From assembly GCA_024500155.1 (NCBI GenBank), contig CM044858.1, forward strand, positions 28,352,786-28,416,785: DNA of 64,000 nucleotides, in the 5' to 3' direction. Every line of letters begins with the position of its first letter. The stretch's first letter is position 1. The notes beneath the pieces were generated by a model. It ran no database searches. It was not told the origin of the DNA and was given only the letters and a program-made list of their open reading frames with translations. Positions 1 through 12,300 of this stretch are shown here, one piece after another. The DNA is from Chenopodium formosanum (taxonomy: Eukaryota > Streptophyta > Magnoliopsida > Caryophyllales > Amaranthaceae). The position numbers were made by a program, and so were the translations under genes.

Positions 1-313
1 AATAAATATTTTAAATAAATCTAAAATAAGTCTTAGGAATGAAGAGATAAATCTGATTAAGTTTTAATATAAAATCTGATGTGGAAATTAATTAAAATCT
101 TAAGCTAATCTTGCTCTTAGGCTGATAAAATGTTAGAATTCCTTTCTCTCTCTCGGTTTATGCTCCCTTCTTTATACTACGTAATTCGGTGTCTGCTTCT
201 ACAGACTCATCATACCTTCTGGGGTCTGTCGTTTACTTACGCGGTTTTCTCAATCGGAAATTCCAATGCTCATTTGAACATTTTACTCCAATCTTTTCAT
301 CTATCACTCAATT
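1..313 (+). promoter_or_regulatory. 5' flank and probable 5' UTR of the KIAA0930-like gene
   Basis: AT-rich flank followed by a pyrimidine-rich stretch (about 138-185) typical of a plant leader. The first in-frame ATG that continues into the conserved protein is at 314, and an in-frame TGA lies at 275-277. Longer ORFs here (from 130 and 189) are in frames that do not join exon 2. No certain TATA box; TTTATACTA near 170 is a weak candidate. Confidence 0.4.
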
Positions 314-3300
314 ATGTTCTCTCATGGAGCTCAAAATCCTTCAAGGTATCATCTCATCGTCCCTAATTTCTTTAATTTTTTTCTTCATTGATTTCCTATT
401 ATCTGCGCTCAATTTGTTAGCTAGCTTGTTTTTTATTTATTTATTTTTTATGAAATTCGTATTTTCATAAGTTTGTGATGTTATTGTTTGTGAGGGAGCC
501 CCAGTTAATCTCTCTCGGAGATTAACATTTCAGTTTATCTCTCCTCACAACTTTATGCATTGATCTCTGTGCCACTTTATTATTTTCATTTTATCATTTA
601 AATAATAAAAGAAAATGAATAAATTGTGAGAGGAGATATATTCACAGATTTATCTCAGAGATAAACTTGCATTTACCCATTGTTTGGTTAGTTGATTGCT
701 GGATGAATTTTGCGTATTTATTAAGATTTTGCTGACATTGAAGTTGTTCCTCATATTGGCGATTTTATTTTTGGTTTGTTTGTTTTTTGTAATAGTTGAT
801 TAGTTGTAATTGTGTGCTCCGTCCTTCCGAAGTTGAGAAAAATGACATGATAATTGGGCGAAAACTCAAAATGGCGTCGATAAATGAGCAAGGAAAAATG
901 AAAATGGAGAGAGAAATGAAAGAACCGTAGAATAAAAATCTATACGGAGTATTTATGCTTTTCTTTATCAAATATAATTTGATGATTGGGTTATTATTTG
1001 GCTGATTCTGTCCAATAATAGCCATATTCGATAAAAATCCTTATAAAATTGACTGTAACATATAATCAAAGGGTGGATCTGTCCACACTTGCTTTATTGC
1101 AACAATGAATTATCTTGTTTAGAGCTTTAGTGTGGTAGGAATATTGTTCAGTTAATGATGGTGCATGGTTACACGGAATAATCAAATTTGGTTCATGTAG
1201 CCGACCTCACTTATGGAATTAAGGCTTTGATTGATTGATTAACGTTGGTGCATGGTCATCAAAATCACACATGTAAGCTACCTTTGGGGTTTTAAGGAAT
1301 TCTATGTTATGCTTAAGGAACTAGGGTGCAATGTAGGCATTGCTAAGAGTCAGGGGTTCAAAAGGTTTTGATTGAGGTGGGCAGGGTTCTAGATGTTCCC
1401 TAAATTGGTTATCACGTCTAATATGAATTGCTGGATGGGCTGATAATATTACCCAGGGATTGAAATTGATAAGATTGATAGTTATTTTTGTCACTAAATA
1501 GAGAATTATTTCAATTATTGATAGGATTTTTGACAATTGCCATCATTTCTAAGTATGAAAAGAAGTAGAAGCTTGCATCAAATTTAAATAAGATTTGTTC
1601 CATTAGGTTGGATTATGAGAAGAAAAGTTAACCCGCTGTTATGATGGGGAGAACACATTTGTGTTTAATAGCGAGACAAGCCTGCGTTTTTTGTTTTGAA
1701 GAGGTGGCGCATGTCCTTAGGACTACCTATGTTCTGGTCTCTCTTCTTGCTTATCTGGATTTTGTCAAGAATGATACAACAATGACGAGTTCTAATTTAA
1801 TGAAAATATTGAAGGGCATGAAGATTAAAATTAAATTGGATTAGTTGGTGTATAGAAATTTGTTAACTCTTTGCCTAATTGATCAAATACTCCCCCATAG
1901 CTCTAATTACCAGAAGGTATAATCAAATTATTTTTGGTTGGTGATGACTTGGAGAGGGTCAATTCCTCGGGGGTTGACTGATCAGTATATTTGTTTCCGC
2001 CTCTAAACAATGATACATGCTTTTAAACATTTTCATTGAAAATTAGAAATGAACCCTGCCTCATCCTTTTGGGATTATGGTTCAAAACTTCACACTAATA
2101 TTGTTGTTGAGAATCTTGGTTTATTGGTTGATGAAATGGAAATTTCATAGAGCTGGCTTTCCTGTAAATACCTTTTTCCGGTTTATACATGGTGATGGAT
2201 TATTTTGTTTGATCTTTTGCTCAAAATTTTGCAAAAATGCATTTAGTAAATTCCTGTTGACAAATTATTCTTTGAGCCAACTGTTTGTCTATATGGCATT
2301 GTGATGATGCTGACCAGCTGTATTATATCTTGCATTAGGTAGTTTTTTGCCTGCTTCTTATAAATTTTTCCTTGGTGGACTGTTTGCTTTGAAGGTATGA
2401 ATTGCTGTGTATGGTAAAGAAGCACTCTAATTTGTTGGGGAAGACTATAGTTGATGAGCAGGATGCATCAGATGTTGAATTGGATCAAGCTTTTTGGCAC
2501 GATATTCTGAATCTTTATTTCGTTCAAGGCAAGCAATCAAGAGGACGCCAAGATGATGATCTCATTTTTTTTGTTAGGAAAATGGTGCTTAAATATTTGT
2601 TTGTCCTTCCACTGCATGGGTATATTGCCAATCAGTCATTTTGAGTAAGATATATATTCTTACACTACTCTTGTATTGTTTTATTGTCATTGCAGAACAT
2701 CCATGGACATAGTTCTAGTGATGACTTAAATGCCAATTCTCCTTACTTTGTACGCAGGTGGGCATCTAAGGTAAAAGCCAATCTGATTTAGCATTGATAC
2801 TAGTATGTGTTCATAATGGATTTCAATGTTCGTAGATATATCATGAGAAGCAGATGCCATGAAAGTTTTAAAATTGAAAATTTAAGTAATCACTTTTCAT
2901 GGTTACAACCAGAACATTTGTCTTAGCCTTTGGAGCTAGCTATTGTTCACTTGCAAAAGTAAATGAAGAAATATAAAATGAAGGATAGAATATGGGGTAT
3001 ATTAGTTTTCTGTTGTGCTATTCTGTATTTGTTTTATAATTTATATAAGTGTTAAATACAGTTTATTTTATTAATACAGTTGGATAATATGGTCGGTGAC
3101 AATTTGATGGAGGTGGATTGGAGGCGATCATTTTATTTGAACCTAATTGCTCACACTTCATTCACAGTAACTGTTGCTATTTGCAGGTAGCTTTGCTGTC
3201 TTTTCCACATTGGTTTCTGCTCTTTTGCATTGTCATTTATCTCTTTCAAAATTGCTAGTTTTGCTCACTCCCCCACCCCCACCACCTCTACACTTAATAG

Positions 3301-6300
3301 TTTAGAAGTAGAAAAAGAGTCTTTATACATGTTTACATATGCAAGGGTTGCATAAACTCTTGTTTGAGCTTTTACAATGGTGAATCATGATTTGGGTTTG
3401 ATGTATATATCTTTCCTCAATAGCCTGTTGGTTGACCTCTTAAAGCTTTTGACCTTCTCATTGAAAAAGATCTGATGTTGCTAAATTATGCTCCTCATAA
3501 CAATATTCTTCACTTTCGATTTGGTAGGAGATTTTAATACAAGTCTTGTCTCAAGAATAAATATGGTGGAAAATTGTAAATTTTTGATCAATTTAATGGT
3601 AATATTTCAATATGTGTATCCAGATCCTGTTTGGATTCCTTTGTTTCGTGTCACAGTCCTAAGGTCCATACATTCACTTTAAAGATCTTCAATATTGTTT
3701 ACTCTCTTTATTAAGGGAGGCTCTATTTGGATCCAAAGAATTTATCAGACTTATTGCTATTATAATAACCTCTATATGGAATGCTGACATGGAAAAGAAA
3801 AGGAGTAGTTTGAAACTTTGAAAAGTATCTACCAATATCACGGAAAATACCTATTTAATTCTCTATGGATTCGTCTATATAAGCTACTGTTAAAGATGCA
3901 ATATATGGGTCTGCATACCAACTGTAAATAGTATAAGATACATGGCAGTAATTCGAAGCCACTAAAGGTATCGAAGAACAAGAATGACTACTAATTATTC
4001 ATTCCCTAATGTATTTCCAAAATGTGATATACTAAGTGGTAGAGGTTTTGTGAAATCTTTTAAACTAGGTTATTAAAAGGTTTCTTTGCCTCCAAATTAT
4101 TCTTAGCATTGTAATTGTTCGTTTGAAACTTGTGGGAAGGATGCATGATGCTTACAGATCTCCTTGAGCTGTAAGGATGAAACTATGTATTTTAAGCTCA
4201 TTTGTTTTAGATCATTCTGTTATAGACCAGATTTCTGACTCCAAGATTAACACAAAGAACAGTAATTTAAGGCTTAAAGCTTGAGTAATTAATTGCTAAT
4301 GATTTGGGAATACAAACTAAGAAGGATAACTATAGCTTTAGGCTATAAATCTCAAGGTAGCTTGAGGCTTCTACTCTCATGAAGAACTCACTGAACTCAC
4401 TTAATTTCTGGATAATTCAACTACTAAGCTTACTACTACATTTATTCTCAAGCTTTTAAGGAACAATTAGCCTTCATGTGACTACTTAACCAAAATAGCT
4501 AATCCAACCCAAGACATTGCTACTGCTTGTTGCTTGCTTTCCCTAACTTCTCCTTAATGAGTTTTGTCACTTTGCTTTTTGTTGCTTGTTGACTCAAGTC
4601 TCCCTTTCCTTGCTTCTGCTGTCCCCTTCTCATCGGTTGCCGCTTCTTGACTGTTGACCTTCGTATGGTGATCCATCACATTACCCACCGGCTCAAGATT
4701 CACCTTGTCCTCAAGACATAGGAAAACGTTGTGTCGCCTCCAAAGTCGGTTCGCCAGCGAGCGTGATTGGCAGCCACCTGGTGAACCTCATTTCTCAAGT
4801 CTTCCAGTTGATGGTCATCACCCCCAATTTCTCCAACCATTGAATCCCCAAAATTAAATCGACACTCCCCAATTGCAAAGGAAGAAATTCTTCCACGATC
4901 ATGACACCGCCATCAATCTTCACAGTCAACCCTTCACACACTCCACTTCCCAGAATTGTAGTTCCATTTCTTAAGGTCACCCGGAAAATTCCTCTTTTTG
5001 TCACCGAGATCGCTGCCTCACCCACGAACCTCATAGAGATGAAATTGTGGGTCGCACCCGGATCGATCATCACCACTACCCCTTGACCTCCTATTACGCC
5101 CCTTAGTATCATCGTTTTTGAGGTAGATTCATTCACCATTGCGCATAAAAATCCATTCGCCTCCGTCTCAGCCACCACAATTCCACCGCCCTCTTCAGCA
5201 TTATCATCACCGCCTTCCGCCGTCACGAGGACGTTGAGCTCTTTGCACAAACATCGGTGGCCCACTCCCCACCGTTCATCACACCAAAAACATAATCCTT
5301 TCGTTTTTCGTTCTTGGAGTTCTGACTCTGTTAAGCGACATGTACCTCCATTCCTCTTGCTAACTAAGCTAGTGCTGGACTGCGTGCAATTAATAGAGGT
5401 CTTGGGCTCAATTATTAATGGGCCACTGGGTACTCCATAAGTTTGAATTAAGCCCACACCCCCTCCTTCTCACCTAGTTTGTGAGGACAATTTGGTACTG
5501 ACCCAAATCTTGTACCACCCACTTCACCTATGTGGATCTGGTTGACCCGATTTTTTTCCTCAATCCGGCTGCCAATTTCATTGCCTCTTCAAGGTTATCT
5601 GGGTTGATCATTCAGAGTTCAGTTTTTATCTTTTCTTTAAGGCCATTTATAAACTGACCCATCATCACACTCTCAGGTATCTCTTCCAATTGAGAAGCAA
5701 GCTCGATGTATTTTCAGTGGTACTCCTCCACCGTGCCAGATTGTTTGACAGCCAGCCACTGCTCGTGGAATGAGCCTGAGTGTGACAGCCGAAACTTGTT
5801 GAGCACCCTCTGTTTAGATCTGGCCTGTCCTAAACGGGTGTCGCTTGTGTTCCCATTGGAACCACTTCAAAGCCACACCATCCATGGCTACCACAGCTGC
5901 TTCCATCTTCTCCTTCTCCATTAACTGATAAAACTCAAAATACATCTCTGACGATCCAGTTATCAGGGTCATTGCCTCCGAAAATGGGCATCTCGAGTTT
6001 TCGATGTTTCTACTGGCTTCCACCACCGCTACCTCCGTGTCCGCCATCACTTCCCCGCCATCCTCCGCCGCACCACCCTCCTGTTTCTAGTGGTCGCCAC
6101 CCTGGCAGCCCATAATTCCTTCCCTCACCCGGAAATCGTACCCCGTTCTCGCCCAGTACCTGGCTTTTCTCCTCCTCGGGGTGGCCGAGGCCGAGGATTC
6201 CCTTGAACCGCCTTCATCTCCTCCTGCGGCTCACGACCTTAGCACCTCCTCCATCCTCTTCCTTTCGGCTTCAAACAGGGGCGAGAAGTGTTCGGACATG

Positions 6301-9300
6301 GCTTTCTGGGCATCTGCCATGGCGGCATTCACCACTTCGCCACGCTCATGTGGCACCTTGGCCTTGATCGCCGTCAACCTAGAGTCAATTTCCTCCATCT
6401 TTTCATCCAACGCGTCTGCGCGCTGCGACAAGGGTACCACCATTTTTTTTTTAATACTTCAAATATTAAGATCGGAGGTTTCCAGTGTCTAACCGCCAGG
6501 AACGTTGCTCTGATACCAAGTTGTTATAGACCAGATTTCCGACTCCAAGATGAAGACAAAAAACATTAATTTAAGGCTTAAAGCTTGAGTAATTAATTAC
6601 TAATGATATGGGAATACAAACTAAGAAGGATAACTACAGCTTTAGGCTATAAATCTCAAGGTAGCTTGAGGCTACTACTCTCATGAAGAATTCACTGAAC
6701 TCACTTAATTTCTGGATAATTCAACTACTAAGCTTACTACTACATTTATACTCAAGCTTCTAAGGAACAATTTGCCTTCATGTGACTACTTAACCAAAAT
6801 AACGAAACCAACCTTAGACATTGCTACTGCTTGTTGCTTGCTTTCCCTAACTTCTCCTTAATGAGTTTTGTCACTTTGCTTTTTGTTGTTTGTTGACTCA
6901 AGTCTCCCTTTTCTTTGCTTCTGCTATCCCCTTCTCATCGGTTACCGCTTCTTGACTGTTGACTTTCGTTTGGTGATCCATCACACATTCCCATGATTAT
7001 TTAATCTGAGACTTGTCTATGTTAGCAATCAGGTCCTTCAACATCATCGAGTGGGGCAAGATACAAAATTGAGTCCTATATACAAGGTGTGTACTTTTCC
7101 TTTATGAGATAGTGGATGATTTTCTAGATAATTATTTTGTAAAAACTTTTTACAATCTGGTTATAATCTGAGCTCAAGAAAAACTGTTCCATGTTATTAT
7201 GAAATCTGCAGTGTTTATTAATAATATATTTTTACAGGTTGTAAAGACTGTTTATGCATCACCAAGCCGAGTCAATTTCCATTTGGATTCTAGGAAGGTG
7301 AGTCCTAATCCAATATTAGATCTAGTTTTCAGTATTTCCTGCTATGTCTCAATAGTCAATATATTATCTGAATTAGTCTATCTTATGTCCAGGAAGCAGA
7401 AACATTTCCGGCGTATCCTGATATATGCTTTGCCATCGATGACTTTGATTCCACATTTGACACAGTGGTAATTTATCATATTATCTGAAACTGTTATTAT
7501 TTTCGTATTATCAAAGAGCTATAACTATTAAGTGTGTCAATACAACTTCAGTCATCATTGTGACTGCTGATCTACCAACCTATTTTGTTTAAATTTTTAT
7601 TATTGTTTATTTAATTTTATTTTACTGCAGGTTTTGTCAGATGCAGATCATTGCTACTGTGTGGTCCTTAATGCACATGCTGGTGCAGCATTTCCTAGTG
7701 AAACGCCTGAGAATGAAGTTGCTGACAAGTCACCAAAAACAGAAGATTCTGGAACTAATAATAAAACCAAGGTTTGGTACATCCCATTCTAAGAATACAC
7801 AGTGATTGAGTTCCGAAAATAATTGAATCCCACTTCCTTGAAATACATTGAATATTTGGAAATTGTTTTTGGGAAGTTGGGGAACCTTATGGTTAGTAAA
7901 ATTCTCAATGATAATCTATGTGTTTTTAATATGTATCTCATTAATGACCTTCATGGTAAAAGCAAGCGAATGACATAGAAAAGAAGAATATAATCACTGC
8001 TAGATTTGTAATCTAGGTATTTGTTTTTTCTCAAAACACTTTTCTAATACTAGTGCGGCTAACACGCGATGCACGTGCCTTATCTAGCCATGTTCGGGGA
8101 GATCTTTCGGTTTGTCCTTATGGCACAATATTATTTGTTGGCATCATTAATGAGAGAAATTTGTAAACAAATATTTTTCAGACTATCTGCACACTATTCT
8201 TAAGAGTTAAAAAAAATGAGGCAATTAACATTCATGTGGCAAATAAGTAAATGCGTAAACATTTTAGAGCGTGTAATTGTCCGAACACTATTCATAAGAG
8301 TTATTTCAAACTTATTAAAAGGTAGGATTTCCTCACCTTTGATATGTTTCCTTCCTCTTTTTTTTAATGTTTCCGTCACACAATTGAAAAGTCCTCTTTG
8401 TTTTACTCTTGTCTTCATGAGTTATAAGAGAAAAATACAATGAAAAAAAAATCTGAAATTTGAAAATCCCATATTGTTTTGTTTTTATGTTTAAATATTA
8501 GATTTCCCTTGATTTTACAACCCCTTAATAACAACCCCTTAATAGAGGAAAAAAAATAGAAACGTTCGAAATAAAATTGGGTAATTTGGGATTTAGCAAA
8601 ATAAACAAGAACAACAACAAAGCCATATTCCTAAAATGATTTGGGTCGTCTAATACTCCTTCTATGTTTTTTTAAGTGCTACAATTGCCATATGCAACCA
8701 TATTTTTTTTAGTGTTATGCTTCCTCTGTTTGGCAAAAAACTTCATTTTGATTTTATATTTTCTCTTCTCATGGTCCTTGCCCAAACCACTACTACTTTT
8801 TATATAATTTCTTTTCTCTCACATTCATTGTTTTTCAACAAACTATTAACTCCACTATCTTTTTTTATAATTTATAATACTTGAACTACCCCACTTACCT
8901 CTCATTTTGATTTTATATTTTCTCTTCTCATGGTCCTTGCTCAAACCACTACTACTTTTTATATCTCACATTCATTGTTTTCAATAAACTATTAACCCCA
9001 CTATCTTTCTTTACAATTTATAATACTCCAACTACCCCTTTTACCTCTTATTTTATCTGATTTTATTAAATTGCCTAAAACTATGTGCCGATCAATGTGT
9101 AATACTTAGGAAAACACGGAGGGAGTATGAGTCGTCAAGGAACTGTCCGATATAAAATATAGGACATAACAACATAATAAGTTGAAATATTTTGAAAAAA
9201 GTTTGTGTGAAGTGAGTAAAATAAAGAATATCTAAGTAAAATTAAAAGAGTTTTAAAAGAGAACTAAGATCAAAATTCAAGATAGGTTTTAAAGAGTGGT

Positions 9301-12300
9301 CAAATCATGTGATTAAAAAACATAAAGGTTTGAGAAAACTTTAGTAAAGAAAATCAATAAAGTTTATAAACACGAATTAATTAAAAAAAAATACTAAGAT
9401 AAAATAAACAAAAGTATATATATAATAATGACGCGTCGTTGACGTGAATTTTCTCCCTCCATGCTGCCTTATTCAACACCATATTTTCGTATATCCCTAA
9501 AACACTCATATCCCTCTTAATCACCCAAATTTTCTTAAGTCTTCCCCCGCCTCTTATGTCGATGACTACACGGAATAATCAAATTTGGTTCATGTTAGCC
9601 GACCCCCACTTATGGGATTAAGGTTTTGATTGATTGATTCCTCCGCCTTTTGTGATCCTAACACTTTACAACTCTTCAAGCCTCCTTATCGGAACCTCAC
9701 TTGGTCTCCTTTTTACATGTCAAACCACCTTAAGCGATCCTCTTTTATCTTATCTATAATTGATGTAACCCCTACTTTCTTCCTAATTATCTCATGATTC
9801 TCATCCCTCATATCCTTTCTTGTATATCTACACATCCATCGCAACATGCGCATCTTTGCCACATTCATCTTATGCACGTGGCTATGCTTTACAACCAACA
9901 TTCTGCATCATTATCATATAATTATGTTGGTATTATTGCCGTTTTGTAGAATTTGCCCGTTAATCTATGAAGCATGCCAAATTAGATAAAATCCCCATCA
10001 CACTTCCACTTTTACCAACTTGCTTTATAACTATGAGCTACATCTCCATCCAATTCTCCATCCTTTTGAAAAATAGATCCCTAAAGACCTTAGTTTTAAA
10101 AGGCGTGAGGCGCACCGAGGCGCAAAAGGTCCTTGGAGCCTAGGCGCGAGGCATAAGGCTCAGGCGTGCGCCTTTTGTATATGAGGAGCACTTTTGTTTT
10201 TATATATATATATTTTATCTCTATTAAAAAAAGTTTGGGAAAAAAAGTGGAGAAGCACATTATTAGTTTAGTACAGGATGAGTAAGCGGCTAAAATCCAA
10301 AAGAAGGGAGAAACTAAGAAAGGCACGTGAAGAGCATTGAATCTAGAGAAAAGGTAATTAAAAAGGTAGAAATTGAAAAGTGACGGGAGAAAAAAGCAGA
10401 TTTGACCAACTTACGTCGAAGAACCCACCGGAGAGACGACCACCGTCGCCGGCAACCTCTATCGGGCAATTGTTTATTTTCCAATTGCTTAACAAATCGT
10501 GAATTAGGGTTTCATAAATTTAGGGTTTTCAATTTGGGGGTTAAATTAAAGTTGATTGATTCAATTGGTATAGGGCTTTTGATCGAAATTGTGAATTAAA
10601 GTCTGGATAAGATTTAATTTGGAGTTTTTGTTGGTTTTTTCTATAATTTCAACCTTGATCTTCTCTTTCTCAGAACAAAAAGGCGCTGCGCCTCGAGCCT
10701 TGGTTGAGGTGCACTAAGGCGTGTGCCTTTTGTAGGAGCCTGCGCCTGCTTTGGTACGCGCTTTTGTGAGCCTTGCGCCCAGGCGCGCTTTTTAAAACTA
10801 AGCTAAAGACTAGACCCAACTTTGGGCAATCTTCCCGTCTAAGATGATCACTCTTGCGTCATGTTTCTTACGCAGCTAAATTTACATTCTAATTACTTTG
10901 TCTTACTTGTGCTCACCTTAAAGCCACATGACTCCACAATTCTAACTACATTTCACGCTTTTTTTTTTTTTTTTTTTTTTTTTTTTTGTTTTTTTTTTGT
11001 TGTTGTTGTTCTCATCAATCAACACAATATCGTCAGCAAACATCATGCACCATAATATATCATCTTGAATAGAACTCGTCAATTCACGCATGACTATATC
11101 AGAAAGAAAAGGGCTAAGTGTATTACCTTTGATGAACTCCAATTGTAATAGGGAACTCAGAGTGATCCGCACACTTGCGCTAGCTCCTTCATATATGTCC
11201 TTAATGATGTCAATATATTTCTACGAAATGTCTTTCCTTGTTAAAACATACCAAAACCTTATTGTATGCCATTCCAAATCAATAAAAACCATTAAATCCT
11301 TTATCTCATCCCAATAGATCTCCATTAGTTGTCTCATAAGATGGATTTTCTCCGCAATTTATCTTCTAGGCATAAATCCAAATTGGTTTTCGGAGATATT
11401 CAATCTTCAACCATTGTTCTATCACTCGCTCTCAAAGTTTCATTGTATGACTCATTTGTTTGATCCTTCGACACTTAGCACAATTTTGGACACCGCCTTT
11501 GCTCTTATACAATTTGCTTTTCCTCCGGTGCAAAGGCATCTTATTCCATCACCCAAATCTTGTTGAAAAAAGTAGTCAACCATTCAATTCCTCTTTTTCC
11601 CAAACATCTCCAAACCTCAATTGGAAAATAAAAAATGGGAAAAATAAATTTTAAAAAAGTACAAAAACGAATTAAAATACACATTTTGAAGAGTTTGTAG
11701 GAAATAATAGATTTTTTGGTCTAAATGTCGCTTGAGCTTATTTTTTTACCAAATTGTCGCACGGGGTTAACTATTTTTTTACTAAATTATCACTGGAGTT
11801 ATTCTGTTTACACAAATGTTGCATGGTTTGTTTATTATTTTTTTAACTAAACTGGTCAGTTGACCCCAATGATAGAGTGAGTTAGGACTTACTTGATAAA
11901 AGGGTTTTAGTGTGTAGTGTAGGTATAGGTTAAAATGGTGCTGATCCTTTGCTTTTTAATCATGGTCAATGGGTTCCCTACAGATTGTTTTTCTTCGCCT
12001 ATTAGTGCTGTGTCAGAGAGATCCATTGTCACTTTTTTCTCTTCAATCTAGTTGTTGATGGTCTTTTGAGGTTGCTGCATAAGGGGATTTCAGGACGTTT
12101 AATGAAAGGTTTTAATGTGACATAATAGAGGAAGTTCCTGTGTCCCATTTGCAATATGTTTAGGAGGCTATTTTTCTCTTGGAAACTGGATTCACAATTT
12201 CAAATTAGTGCTCACTGTGCTACTGGAAGTGGATATCTGATCTAAGAATTTATATTCCCAATGCAGTTTGTCTGGGGTAAATCTTGCTTTGGCTTGTATT

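Larger units (their letters stand above)
4218..6985 (-). mobile_element. Ty3/gypsy-type gag/protease-only LTR retrotransposon in intron 4
   Basis: Complete element of 2768 bp on the minus strand. LTRs 4218-4680 (463 bp) and 6522-6985 (464 bp) begin TGTTATAGACC, end CCATCACA and are nearly identical. A 5-bp duplication CATTC flanks it. The primer site is the minus-strand reading of 6507-6519 (TTGGTATCAGAGC, tRNA-Met). The 1.84-kb interior codes for Gag and an aspartic protease, then jumps to the last codons of Pol (LEDKVNLEPVGNV, minus strand near 4683-4722). Reverse transcriptase, RNase H and integrase are missing, so the copy could only have moved with enzymes from a relative. This matches the published TR-GAG type of non-autonomous element. 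Confidence 0.9.
8605..11560 (-). mobile_element. RTE-type LINE relic
   Basis: The minus strand shows decayed reverse transcriptase. Near 11170-11010 it reads FIKGNTLSP and FADDIVLIDE (catalytic FADD box). Further on come GFKVSTSKTK (about 10900), GSIFQKDGELDGDV (about 10050) and the C-terminal block MRMLRWMC...KKVGV...DRLRWF (9901-9713). The 3' end is near 8605, where the plus strand reads AACAACAACAAAGCC. Stops and frameshifts run throughout. A poly-T run (about 10961-10998) interrupts the coding sequence just after the FADD box. The 5' limit near 11560 is approximate. Confidence 0.75.

Noticed and set aside
130..470. ORFs of 78 and 93 codons near the start of the window
   Set aside because: Neither frame joins exon 2 in phase at the only good donor (after 345). 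The short frame from ATG 314 does, and matches the conserved protein.
4901..6569. Plus-strand ORFs over the intron-4 element
   Set aside because: Shadows of minus-strand gag and protease.
8605..11560. Functional reverse transcriptase gene
   Set aside because: Many stops, frameshifts and three insertions; clearly a relic.
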